The notes under the pieces: model-generated | Database searches by the model: none | Seen by the model: the letters and a program-made list of their open reading frames with translations, nothing else | What the model was told of the DNA's origin: nothing | Translations under genes and position numbers: made by a program | Assembly (NCBI RefSeq): GCF_009831215.1 | Contig: NZ_WUTW01000001.1 | Location: forward strand, 977,192-1,041,191 | Direction of reading: 5' to 3' | DNA: 64,000 bases | Source: Actinomadura rayongensis | GTDB taxonomy: Bacteria; Actinomycetota; Actinomycetes; Streptosporangiales; Streptosporangiaceae | Part shown: piece after piece, positions 1-8,496 of the stretch | How positions within the stretch are numbered: the first letter of the stretch is position 1 | Layout of the letters: each line of letters begins with the position of its first letter

Positions 1-217
1 ACACCGCGCCCCCGTCGCCGCGCCCGTCGCCGAGGCGCCCGTCCCGCTCGCCGCGCCCGTCCCCGACGACGCGGCACCCCCGCAGGAACCGCCGCGCTCA
101 CCCGAGGCGATGCGGTCCAAGCTGTCCGCCATGCAGCGCGGCTGGGAGCGCGGCCGGTCGGAACCCGGCCCCGCCCCCGACGAGCCGATCCACCCCGAGG
201 AGGACGAGACCCGATGA
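1..217 (+). CDS. Conservon sensor kinase (CvnA-like), C-terminal tail only
   Basis: An open frame enters from the left edge (first full codon at base 2) and stops at TGA 215-217. The visible 71 residues are a low-complexity Ala/Pro tail followed by a short charged segment, MRSKLSAMQRGWERGRSE. A tail of this kind is typical of the nitrate/nitrite-sensor-like histidine kinases (CvnA) that head conservon operons. Kinase and ATPase domains lie outside the window, so the call rests mostly on context: the next three genes are cvnB, cvnC and cvnD in the standard order. The stop overlaps the cvnB start as ATGA, implying translational coupling. Confidence 0.7.
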   Translation, partial: HRAPVAAPVAEAPVPLAAPVPDDAAPPQEPPRSPEAMRSKLSAMQRGWERGRSEPGPAPDEPIHPEEDETR

Positions 218-645
218 CACAAGCCCAGCAGGCCGGTCCCGAGACCGCGGGCGCCGACGACCTGAACTGGCTGCTCGACAGCCTCGTCCAGCGCGTCGCC
301 CAGGTGCAGAACGCGGTGGTGCTGTCCAGCGACGGGCTGCGCATCGCGTCGTCCAGCGGCCTGGACCGCGCCCAGTCCGACCACGTCGCCGCGGTCGCCG
401 CGAGCTTCCAGAGCCTCGCGCGCGGCGCGGGGGAGGCGTTCGGCGGCGGCGCGGTGCGGCAGACGATCGTGGAGATGGAGTCGGCGTTCCTGTTCGTCAC
501 GGCGGCCGGGCGCGGCGCGTGCCTCGCGGTCCTGTCGGACGCCGACGCCGACCTCGGCCTCATCGCCTACGAGATGGCGATGCTCGTCACCCGCGTCGGA
601 CGCCATCTGTCCGCCGACCCGCGCACCGCCGACCCGGACGCGTGA
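214..645 (+). CDS. cvnB: Roadblock/LC7-domain protein, conservon component B
   Basis: This 143-residue protein has a Roadblock/LC7 fold over residues about 14-105, seen in the pattern LNWLLDSLVQRVAQVQNAVV, SSDGLRIASS and a late FVTAAGRGACLAVL strand. In conservons, the roadblock protein is thought to act as a GTPase-activating-like or scaffolding partner for the small GTPase CvnD beneath the membrane kinase CvnA. The ATG overlaps the stop of the upstream kinase (ATGA), and cvnC starts one base after its stop. No membrane segment is visible, so it should be cytoplasmic. The family assignment is firm; the signal sensed by this particular conservon is unknown. Confidence 0.9.
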   Translation: MTQAQQAGPETAGADDLNWLLDSLVQRVAQVQNAVVLSSDGLRIASSSGLDRAQSDHVAAVAASFQSLARGAGEAFGGGAVRQTIVEMESAFLFVTAAGRGACLAVLSDADADLGLIAYEMAMLVTRVGRHLSADPRTADPDA

Positions 646-646
646 C

Positions 647-1063
647 ATGCCCGGTTCCGCCTGGTTCGATGACGACGCCGGTCCGGTGGTGCGCCCCTAC
701 GCGCTCACCGGCGGCCGGACGAAGTACGACGGCGCGGACGTCTTCGACATGGTCGCGCTGATCGTCACCCGGGACGACGAGGACGCCGAGGCGGACGGGG
801 AGGTTCGTCCCGTTCCGCCCGGTGCGCCGCCGCCGATCTGGTCCCCCGATCCCGAACATGAGATGATCTTGGGCTTTTGCCGCACTCCGCTGTCGGTGGT
901 CGAGATAGCGTCGGAACTGGAACTCCCCCTCGGGGTCGTCCGGGTTCTGCTCGGCGACCTGCTCGACCGCTCGCTGATCGAGGTCCGGCGGCCCGCGCCG
1001 GTGGCCCGGTTCCCCGGCGAACGCGTACTCAAGGAAGTGATCGATGGAATCCGTGCGCTCTGA
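647..1063 (+). CDS. cvnC: DUF742 protein, conservon component C
   Basis: A 138-residue DUF742 protein. The N-terminal family signature VRPYALTGGRT is at residues about 16-26, and the C-terminal half (EHEMILGFCRTPLSVVEIAS onward) reads as a winged-helix-like domain. DUF742 proteins occur almost only between the roadblock and GTPase genes of conservons and associate with the membrane-proximal complex. The ATG sits one base after the cvnB stop, and its 3' end overlaps cvnD by 20 bases, so the module is one transcript. The third-position bias dips slightly around 850-910 but the frame is intact. A DNA-binding role for the winged helix has not been shown for the family. Confidence 0.9.
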   Translation: MPGSAWFDDDAGPVVRPYALTGGRTKYDGADVFDMVALIVTRDDEDAEADGEVRPVPPGAPPPIWSPDPEHEMILGFCRTPLSVVEIASELELPLGVVRVLLGDLLDRSLIEVRRPAPVARFPGERVLKEVIDGIRAL

Positions 1064-1649
1064 CCCAGGCCCCCGGCAGGGCGATTCCGCGTTGACCGTG
1101 AAGATCCTGGTCGCCGGCGGCTTCGGCGTCGGCAAGACGACCCTGGTGAGCGCGGTCAGCGAGATCCGGCCGCTGCGGACCGACGAGGCGCTCACCGAGA
1201 AGAGCATCGGGATCGACGACACGTCGGCGGTCTCGCAGAAGACCACGACGACCGTCGCGATGGACTTCGGGCGCATCACGCTCCCGAACGGCCTCGTGCT
1301 GTTCGTGTTCGGCACGCCCGGCCAGGACCGCTTCTGGTTCATGTGGGACGAGCTGGCCAAGGGCGCGCTCGGCGCGGTCGTCCTCGTGGACACGCGGCGG
1401 CTCGCCGACTGCTTCCCCTCGGTGGACTACTTCGAGCGGCGCGGCGTGCCGTTCATCATCGGCGTGAACCGGTTCGACGGCGCGGGCGCGCACACGCCCG
1501 AGCAGGTCCGGGACGCGCTGGACCTGCCCGCCGACATCCCCGTCATCGACTGCGACGTGCGCGACCGCGAGTCGGCCAAGCACGTGCTCATCACGCTGGT
1601 GGAGCACATCATGCGCTCCATGAGCGGCAAGCAGGCGAGCCGCATCTAG
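1044..1649 (+). CDS. cvnD: Conservon small GTPase (CvnD)
   Basis: A 201-residue ATP/GTP-binding protein of the conservon GTPase family. The P-loop GGFGVGKT is at residues 25-32, the switch II region reads FGTPGQDRF in place of a plain DxxG, and the base-specificity motif is NRFD. These proteins resemble bacterial MglA-like and eukaryotic Ras-like GTPases and act with CvnB and CvnC under the CvnA kinase. The first ATG gives a 20-base overlap with cvnC; the internal GTG before KILVAGG is less likely because it removes the normal N-terminal extension. A hairpin follows the stop. No P450 (CvnE) gene follows directly, although some conservons carry one. Confidence 0.92.
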   Translation: MESVRSDPGPRQGDSALTVKILVAGGFGVGKTTLVSAVSEIRPLRTDEALTEKSIGIDDTSAVSQKTTTTVAMDFGRITLPNGLVLFVFGTPGQDRFWFMWDELAKGALGAVVLVDTRRLADCFPSVDYFERRGVPFIIGVNRFDGAGAHTPEQVRDALDLPADIPVIDCDVRDRESAKHVLITLVEHIMRSMSGKQASRI

Positions 1650-1660
1650 CGGCCGTTCTT

Positions 1661-1691
1661 CGCCCGGGGACGCCGAGAGCGGCCCCGGGCG
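1661..1691. terminator. Hairpin between convergent cvnD and cupin genes
   Basis: Nine-base perfect inverted repeat CGCCCGGGG (1661-1669) and CCCCGGGCG (1683-1691) with a 13-base loop, lying between two converging stop codons. There is no U-run, as is common for actinobacterial terminators. It could serve both strands. Confidence 0.55.
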
Positions 1692-1707
1692 GTCGTTCGT
1701 CTCGCGG

Positions 1708-2379
1708 CTAGGCGCGGAAGTCGGCGAAGTCGAAGCCCGGGGAGACGATGCAGCTCACCAGGACCTCTTGGGCGGTGGCGGGGCGGGCGGCCTGCCAGTG
1801 GCCCGCCGGAACCAGGGCCTGGAAGGCGTGGCCCGCCGCGAGGTCGGGGCCAAGGGTGAACGGCGTCGGCGGGCCGGGACGGTCTCCGGTGCCGCCGAGC
1901 AGCAGCGTCAGCGGGCCGCCGTGGTGCCACAGCCACAGCTCGTCGGAGCGCACGACGTGCCACATCGACTCCTCGCCGGGCGGCAGCAGGAAGTGGATGC
2001 CGGTGGCCGACGCGCGTTCGCCGGGGTAGCCGGACGGCGTGAAGCGGTGCGCGGTGCGCCACGTCTCGCGGAACCAGCCGCCCTCGGGGTGGGGGAGCAG
2101 GTCCAGGGCGGCGGCGGTGTCCGGACGGTCCAGCAGGGCGCTGTGGCGTCCGTCCGGGGCACGGCGCAGGTAGCGCAGCGCGGCGTCGTCGAGGGCGGCG
2201 ACGTCCACGGCGTCGGCCGGGACGGGCGCCAGGTCGGCCGCCACGACCTGGCCCGCCGGGAAGGCGGCGTCGGCGGCCTCCAGGGCGGCGGCGGGCTCGT
2301 CCGGCGCCCAGACGGGGTCGGCGAGCGGGAGACGGGATGCGGCGGCGGTCCGCCAGTTGTCGAGCGTCGTCAGGAGCAC
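1708..2379 (-). CDS. DUF985-type cupin protein
   Basis: A 223-residue protein whose C-terminal part (residues about 90-222) is a cupin of the DUF985 (Cupin_5) family: LLPHPEGGWFRETWR, ATGIHFLLPPGEESMWHVV, DELWLWHHGGPL and SCIVSPGFDFADF are all recognisable family blocks. Members are small soluble beta-barrels of unknown enzymatic function; some carry metal-binding His residues. The first 85 residues are an Ala-rich extension without a clear domain. It is monocistronic, convergent with cvnD and divergent from the DUF1707 gene. The start is the only ATG in the region upstream of the conserved part. Confidence 0.85.
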   Translation of the reverse strand: MLLTTLDNWRTAAASRLPLADPVWAPDEPAAALEAADAAFPAGQVVAADLAPVPADAVDVAALDDAALRYLRRAPDGRHSALLDRPDTAAALDLLPHPEGGWFRETWRTAHRFTPSGYPGERASATGIHFLLPPGEESMWHVVRSDELWLWHHGGPLTLLLGGTGDRPGPPTPFTLGPDLAAGHAFQALVPAGHWQAARPATAQEVLVSCIVSPGFDFADFRA

Positions 2380-2516
2380 GGGTCCAGCCTAGGGGCGTGG
2401 CCGGAGGCGGTCTCGGGAACGGCGGCGGCACGGGCGGACAAGTTACGATACATCTCGACTTCCGGCGTCCGGCCGGTGAGTCGCAGGCCGCCATCCCCGC
2501 TCCCGGAGGAACGATC

Positions 2517-3083
2517 ATGAGCCTGGACACCCCCGCCGACCCCCGCGCCCGCGCGTCCGACGGCGACCGCGACGCCGTGCTCGTCCGGCTGCACACCGCG
2601 TTCGCCGAGGGCCGCCTGGACGAGCGCGAACTCGACGAGCGCATCGAGCGGACCCTCGCCTCCCGCACGCACGGCGAGCTGAGCGTCGTTTCCGCCGATC
2701 TGCCCGCCGCGCCCGCCCAGGCGTCCGGCCCGTCGCCCTCGGCGGGACGCGGCGCGCGGCTCCATCTGGCCTACAAGGGCGCGCTGAGCCGGACCGGACG
2801 GTGGACGCTGCCGGAGCGCGCGACGGTCGTCGTCTACAAGGGCTCGGGCGTGCTGGACCTGACGTCCGCCGAGTTCGCCGGGGCGCTCACGCGGCTGCGC
2901 GTCATCGCCTACAAGTCGGGCGTCGAGCTGATCGTGCCGCCGGGCGTGCGGGTGGAGGCGGGCGGCGTCGGCGTGTCGTCCGACGTGCGCGGTGCGGTGC
3001 GCGACGGCGCCCCGGTGCTGCGCGTGAAGGGCCTCGGCTACAAGGGGTCGATCACCGTGAAGGATCACGCCGCCCGCGCCTGA
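2517..3083 (+). CDS. DUF1707 domain protein
   Basis: A 188-residue protein with an N-terminal DUF1707 (SHOCT-like) domain: RLHTAFAEGRLDERELDERI and the following Leu/Arg pattern fit the family closely. The C-terminal half is predicted beta-rich (LHLAYKGALSRTGRW, VVYKGSGVLDLTSAEF, YKGSITVKD) and resembles the surface-response domains often fused to DUF1707. ATG 2517 is chosen because GGAGGA (2505-2510) stands 6 bases before it; the frame extends 60 codons upstream but has no comparable start. DUF1707 proteins in actinomycetes are usually membrane-associated or regulatory, but function is not established. No membrane helix is visible here. Confidence 0.85.
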   Translation: MSLDTPADPRARASDGDRDAVLVRLHTAFAEGRLDERELDERIERTLASRTHGELSVVSADLPAAPAQASGPSPSAGRGARLHLAYKGALSRTGRWTLPERATVVVYKGSGVLDLTSAEFAGALTRLRVIAYKSGVELIVPPGVRVEAGGVGVSSDVRGAVRDGAPVLRVKGLGYKGSITVKDHAARA

Positions 3084-3215
3084 AGTGATATGAACCTTTC
3101 CGGCGAGTCGTGGGGTGATGTTCGCTCTACTGCTCGCCTGAACCGGGTTCGGCGTGATCGGCCCGTGCGGGAGTAATGTGCCCCGGAACACAGGCCGACG
3201 GGTGGAGGAGCGGGA

Positions 3216-5600
3216 GTGGCAGCGAGGATCCCCCAGGACGGCTCCGCCCGGGTCGGCGCGGACGCTCCGGGGTCGCGGCACGTCCGGCGCCTCCTGGCCT
3301 TCGGCGACGCCCCCGCCGACGCCCCCGCCGACGACGACGGGCGCTCGCCCTGGCGCCGCTCCCACGACGCCTGGCAGGACGCGGGCATCAGCTGGCACGA
3401 CGGCCCGGCCCTCGTGACGTCGCGCCCCGCGCCCGCCGCCCCCGTGCAGGGCCCGGCCCGGCAAAGGCCCGTCGCGCGGCGCGGACGGCTCGTGACCGGC
3501 GCCGTCGCGGTCGTCGTGCTGGCCGCCGGCGGCGCGGCGTACGCGCTCACGCGCGGCGGTCCGGACGCCCCGCCGGTCCCGGCCGCGCGCCCGGCGGACG
3601 CCCTCTTCACGGCCGACGCGACGCTCCCCGACGGCCTCGTCCAGGACCTGCGGGCCGTCGCGGTCGCGGGCCAGGTGATCGTCGTCGCGGGCGCCGAGAC
3701 CGCCCCGGGGGCGCAGGCCGCGCGCGCCGAGTTCCTCGTCTCCCGCGACGCCGGACGCGCCTGGACGCTCGCCGACGTCCGCACCCCGGACGGCGCGGAG
3801 TCCCCGCGCGGGCCCGCGCCCGTCCTGCTCGCCGGGGCGCCCGGCGCGTGGGCCGCGCTCGGCGCCGACGGCACCACGCTGTGGACGAGCCCCGACGCCC
3901 GCACCTGGACGCTGCGCGGCTCCGGTCCCGGCGGGCGCGTGTCCGCCCTGGCCCGCACCGCGCAGGGCTTCGCGGCGGTCGGCACGGACGGGACCCGCGC
4001 CGTCGTGTGGACGTCGCCCGACGGCCGGACGTGGCAGCACGCCGCCGCGCCGCAGGCGACCGCCCTGGACGCCGTCGCCGCGTCCGGGACGACGCTGCTC
4101 GCGCACGGCACGACCGTCACGGCCAGGCGGGTCAAGAAGCGCACCGTCCGCACGACCGCCGAGGGCCTGTGGCGGTCCGCCGACGCCGGACGGTCCTGGA
4201 CGCCCGTGACCGTCCCGCAGGCCGACGGCTCGGCCGGGCCGGTGCGCGGGCTGACGGCCGGTCCCGGCGGGTTCTACGCCGTCCGCGACGCCCGCCGCGC
4301 GACCGGGTCGAAGAAGCGCCGCAGGACGGTCGCCGACGCCGTCGTGTTCGCGGCCCCCGACGGCGCCCGCTGGGCACCGGCCGGACGGCTTGCCGTGGAC
4401 GGCCTGGAACGCGTCGAGCGCTTCGGCGGCGCGGCGGGCGGCCTCGCGGCCGTCGTCCGGGCCAAGGGCGCGCTCACCGTGCTGCGCAGCACCGACGGAC
4501 GCACCTGGAGCCCCGGCGCCGTCCCCGGGACGGCCCCGGCCGTCGCGGGCCTCGGCGTGACGGCGGGCGGCGTGCCCGTCCTCGCCGGACGCGCCGCCGA
4601 CGACCCCTACCTCGCGGTCGGCGCCCCGGTGGACCTGCGGGCCGTGCCGGGCGCGATCGGGGTCCGCCGGGACGTGGCCGCGCTCGCCGCCGTCCCCGGC
4701 CGCGTCGTCGCGGTCGGCGGGACGAACGGCGCGGCGGCGCTGTGGACGTCGGCCGACGGCGTCCGCTGGATCCGCGCGGCGCGGCCGGACGTCCCGGCGA
4801 CCGCGCTGACCGCCGTCGTCCACGGCCCCGCCGGGTGGCTGGTGGCGGGCCGCAACGACGCCCGTCCGGCCGACTCGGTCCTGCTGACGTCCGGGGACGC
4901 GCTGACCTGGCGCGCCAAGGCGGCCACCAACGCGCGCGTCGCCGCCGTCGCCTACGGCCCGGCGGGCTATGTGGCCGTCGGCACCGGGTTCGGCACGGCC
5001 GCCGCGTGGCGCACGACCGATCTCGTGAGCTGGACGGGCGCCCCGACGCCCAAGGGCGTGGCGAAGGGCTCGTGGCTGGCCGGGGTCGCGGCGACGGCGT
5101 CCGGCTACGTCGCGGTCGGCGGGCGGCGCACGGCCGGCCGGGACGCGCCGGTGCTGTGGACGTCCCCGGACGGCCTGACCTGGACCCAGGCCACCCCGCC
5201 GGCGCTGCCGCCGGGCCTGGTCACCGGCTCGTTCACGCAGGTCGTCGCGGTGGGGAACAGGCTGGTGGCGGTGGGCCGGGGCACGACGGCGTCCGGTCCT
5301 GCGGGGTTCGTCGCGTCCTCGGCGGACGGCGGCGCCCACTGGACGGCCGCGCTCCGCCCGGAGGCGAACGTCACGGCCGCGGCGACGCCGCAGGGCTTCG
5401 CGCTCGCCGGAACGTCCGGCGGACGGCTCACGGTGCTCGTGTCGCCGGACGGCACGGCCTGGCGACGCGTCGCGGCGAAGGGCGACGGGACGGTCACGGC
5501 GCTGACGGTCGTCGGCCGCGACCTCGTCGCCGTCGGGAGCGCGGCGGGCCACCGGGGGGACGTGCCCTTCCTGTGGCGCGCGCCGCTCCCGTCCCGCTAG
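3216..5600 (+). CDS. Membrane-anchored BNR/sialidase-like propeller protein
   Basis: A 794-residue protein starting at GTG 3216 with GGAGGAG at 3204-3210. Residues 1-90 are a charged cytoplasmic-looking region, 91-111 a single membrane segment, and the rest an extracellular domain built from about twelve repeats of the form (L/V)WTSPDGRTW, for example near residues 172, 226, 263, 310, 504 and 640. That is the Asp-box/BNR repeat of sialidase-like beta-propellers. No sialidase catalytic set (Arg triad with Asp and Tyr) is evident, so it is more likely a binding or scaffold propeller than an enzyme. It is monocistronic; its stop overlaps the stop of a tiny minus-strand cysteine-rich frame. Confidence 0.8.
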   Translation: MAARIPQDGSARVGADAPGSRHVRRLLAFGDAPADAPADDDGRSPWRRSHDAWQDAGISWHDGPALVTSRPAPAAPVQGPARQRPVARRGRLVTGAVAVVVLAAGGAAYALTRGGPDAPPVPAARPADALFTADATLPDGLVQDLRAVAVAGQVIVVAGAETAPGAQAARAEFLVSRDAGRAWTLADVRTPDGAESPRGPAPVLLAGAPGAWAALGADGTTLWTSPDARTWTLRGSGPGGRVSALARTAQGFAAVGTDGTRAVVWTSPDGRTWQHAAAPQATALDAVAASGTTLLAHGTTVTARRVKKRTVRTTAEGLWRSADAGRSWTPVTVPQADGSAGPVRGLTAGPGGFYAVRDARRATGSKKRRRTVADAVVFAAPDGARWAPAGRLAVDGLERVERFGGAAGGLAAVVRAKGALTVLRSTDGRTWSPGAVPGTAPAVAGLGVTAGGVPVLAGRAADDPYLAVGAPVDLRAVPGAIGVRRDVAALAAVPGRVVAVGGTNGAAALWTSADGVRWIRAARPDVPATALTAVVHGPAGWLVAGRNDARPADSVLLTSGDALTWRAKAATNARVAAVAYGPAGYVAVGTGFGTAAAWRTTDLVSWTGAPTPKGVAKGSWLAGVAATASGYVAVGGRRTAGRDAPVLWTSPDGLTWTQATPPALPPGLVTGSFTQVVAVGNRLVAVGRGTTASGPAGFVASSADGGAHWTAALRPEANVTAAATPQGFALAGTSGGRLTVLVSPDGTAWRRVAAKGDGTVTALTVVGRDLVAVGSAAGHRGDVPFLWRAPLPSR

Positions 5601-5677
5601 CCGTTACAGCGGCAGCCGCAGCCCTTCGGGCAGGAGCAACCGCTGGCGTGTCCGCAACTGCATGCACCTTTGCTCAT
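5597..5677 (-). CDS. Possible 26-residue cysteine-rich (metallothionein-like) peptide
   Basis: A short frame from ATG 5677 to TAG 5597 encodes 26 residues with seven Cys and one His: after MSKGA come CSC, GCSC, then GCGCRC near the end. CxC pairs of this density are typical of metal-thiolate peptides such as bacterial metallothioneins, but I recognise no named family. It lies 60 bases downstream of the minus-strand nuclease-like gene and could be co-transcribed with it. No good ribosome binding site precedes the ATG. Two overlapping inverted repeats sit just upstream (CTGCGG 5692-5697 with CCGCAG 5721-5726, and CGGTT 5695-5699 with AACCG 5706-5710). Coding status is inferred from composition alone. 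Confidence 0.45.
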   Translation of the reverse strand: MSKGACSCGHASGCSCPKGCGCRCNG

Positions 5678-5737
5678 GAGTGGGAAGTTAGCTGCGGTTT
5701 GTCCGAACCGTCTATGACTGCCGCAGTAAGGCGACCC

Positions 5738-7591
5738 TCACTCACCGAAGGCGATGCGGACGAGCGCGGGATCCCGGTCCCCGTCGCTCTCGGCGAACTC
5801 CGCCACGCGGTGGACGACGTCCGCGCCCGTCACCCGTCCGGCCAGGGAGGGGCTGACGAGGATGTGGTCGAGCTGCCGCGCGATGCCCCCGCCCACCGAC
5901 GTGTACCGCCGCCGCGCCGGGATCCGCGCGGCCGTGTCGGTCAGCCCGCCGTCATGGACGAGCGTCCGCACCGCGCCGCCGGACGGCGTCTCGTTGAGGT
6001 CCCCGGTGACGATCACGGCCGCGTCGGAGTCCGCGCGCCGCACCGCCCGCACGAACCCCGCGATGACCTTGGCCTGCGCGTCCCGCCGCCACGCCGACGG
6101 CCGCGCGGGCGGCTGGCGGCGCCCGTACCAGGGCTGGTCGTCGGACGTCGTCGGGAACCACTGCGTCGTCACCACGATGATCTGGTGCCCGCGCCAGGTG
6201 ATCTCCCCGGCGAGCGGCTTGCGGGTGGCGTTCCACGCCGGGTCGGCGGGCTCGACGCGGCCCGGGCTGCGCGACAGCCGCACGCCCTTCCCCGCCGGGA
6301 CGACCCGGACGGGCGTGCGCGGCAGCTCGCCCGGACCGTCCCCGAGCGCCCCGGCGGGCGGCCCGGCCGGACGGTCGGTGAACGCGAGCCCCCGGTCCGT
6401 CCGGAACAGGAACCCGAGGCGCGCGTTCTCGCCCGGCCGACCGCCGTCGGCGTTGTTGCGCGGATCGACCGATCGCCAGTCGTAAGCGGGGCCGCCGAGC
6501 GCGCTGATCGCGTTGATCAGCTCGGCGACGGACTGGTCGGCGGCGGTCGTGCCGTCGTCGTCGGCGCCGGTGTTGTCCTGGAGGCCCGAGACGGTGATGA
6601 GGTCGGGCGCGTTCAGGCCGTGGACGATGTCGGCGGCGAGCGCGACGAGCCGGTCGGCGGGGGTGTCGGGGTTGACGCCGTCCAGCGCGAGCGTCGCGAC
6701 CGCCAGCTCCCCGGGGCGCTGGGCGCGGGTCGTCTCGCGGGACGGCTCGGCGGCCACGCGCGGCGGCGTCGCGGTGAGCAGCAGCGTGTAGTCGCCGAAG
6801 CCGTAGTCCAGGACGCCGTCGGACGCGCCGGGCAGCCGGTCCCCGACGTCCAGCGAGGGCAGCGGGGCGAGCGCGTCGTCCAGCACGATCCGGGCGGGGG
6901 ACGGGCCGGTCTCGCTGCGCACGCCGCCGCGCGCCGTCCGGCCGGGGACGCCCCGGCCGTTCGCGGGCAGCACCGGCACCTCGCCGCCGCGCGACGGGCC
7001 GACGGCGACCGCGTCGTTCACGCGGACCCGCATGCCCTCCAGCGCCTCGTAGAAGTCCAGGGCGTCGCGGCGCGGGTTCAGCCGCGCCGTTCCCTCGGCG
7101 GCCCGGGCGGGTCCCCGGTAGAGCGCGGCGGGCGGGCGGCGCCCGCCGGGACCGACGACGACGGGCGGCGGCAGCGGCACCCCGTGCCGGTCCACCGCGA
7201 CGGCCGCCGCCTCGATCTGCGTCCGCGACAGGTAGGCCGACGCCGGGCCGCCCGGACGGTACTCGACGGCCCGTCCGTTCACCCGCACGGCGTCGCCGAC
7301 GGTCGCGCGCGGCGGCGTGCCGGTGTGGACGAACACGCCCTCGGACGTGGCCTCGCTGCGGTCCGGGTGCTCGTCCTGCATCCAGAACCCGTTCGGGACG
7401 ACCGCCGTCACGACGCCGGGGACGCCCTGCACCGTCCGGCCGTCCAGCGGCGACACGGCCCGGTCGCCCTGGACGTCGTGGATCCGGACCTGCCGGGGCG
7501 CCGCGGCGGCGGGCGGGCTCGGCACGAGCGCGGCGGGCAGGCCCGCGACGAGAGCCGCCGCCACCAGCCGCCGTCCGCGTGGACGCTCCAC
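5738..7591 (-). CDS. Secreted endonuclease/exonuclease/phosphatase-like protein, probably catalytically dead
   Basis: A 617-residue protein. GTG 7591 is preferred over upstream starts because an Arg-rich, hydrophobic, Ala-x-Ala-type signal peptide (residues about 5-30) begins there and GGAGG lies just upstream. Residues about 35-130 look like the OB-fold domain found in ExeM/NucH-type extracellular nucleases; residues about 300-615 are an EEP (DNase I-like) domain. GDLNE (about 531) and LDHILVS (about 575) match the conserved Asp/Asn and Asp positions. However the usual LQE is VSGLQDN (about 335), the NHxKS position is TTQWFPTTSDD (about 477), and SDHDP is SDGDRDP (about 604). Three metal-binding or catalytic residues thus appear replaced. 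Confidence 0.82.
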   Translation of the reverse strand: MERPRGRRLVAAALVAGLPAALVPSPPAAAAPRQVRIHDVQGDRAVSPLDGRTVQGVPGVVTAVVPNGFWMQDEHPDRSEATSEGVFVHTGTPPRATVGDAVRVNGRAVEYRPGGPASAYLSRTQIEAAAVAVDRHGVPLPPPVVVGPGGRRPPAALYRGPARAAEGTARLNPRRDALDFYEALEGMRVRVNDAVAVGPSRGGEVPVLPANGRGVPGRTARGGVRSETGPSPARIVLDDALAPLPSLDVGDRLPGASDGVLDYGFGDYTLLLTATPPRVAAEPSRETTRAQRPGELAVATLALDGVNPDTPADRLVALAADIVHGLNAPDLITVSGLQDNTGADDDGTTAADQSVAELINAISALGGPAYDWRSVDPRNNADGGRPGENARLGFLFRTDRGLAFTDRPAGPPAGALGDGPGELPRTPVRVVPAGKGVRLSRSPGRVEPADPAWNATRKPLAGEITWRGHQIIVVTTQWFPTTSDDQPWYGRRQPPARPSAWRRDAQAKVIAGFVRAVRRADSDAAVIVTGDLNETPSGGAVRTLVHDGGLTDTAARIPARRRYTSVGGGIARQLDHILVSPSLAGRVTGADVVHRVAEFAESDGDRDPALVRIAFGE

Positions 7592-7729
7592 CCCGCCTCC
7601 ATGATCACTTCGTAGGGGCGTCCATTCCAGCACGGACGCCGCCGCCCCGCATCGCGCGCGGCGCAGGGAAAAACGGCGCGCGCGCTCAGCGGCGCAACAT
7701 TCCGCGCCGGGACGTGCCACGCAGGATAA

Positions 7730-8470
<741 letters not shown>

Positions 8471-8496
8471 GCGAGGACCGGGGCGGCGCGCGTCCG

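Noticed and set aside
2370-5552. A minus-strand frame of about 1060 codons opposite the propeller and DUF1707 genes
   Set aside because: Low-complexity Arg/Gly-rich translation typical of a shadow frame; the plus strand encodes clear BNR repeats and a DUF1707 domain.
3176-7615. A plus-strand frame of about 1480 codons running through the propeller and nuclease-like genes
   Set aside because: Arg/Pro-rich nonsense in the wrong frame; real proteins in other frames explain the sequence.
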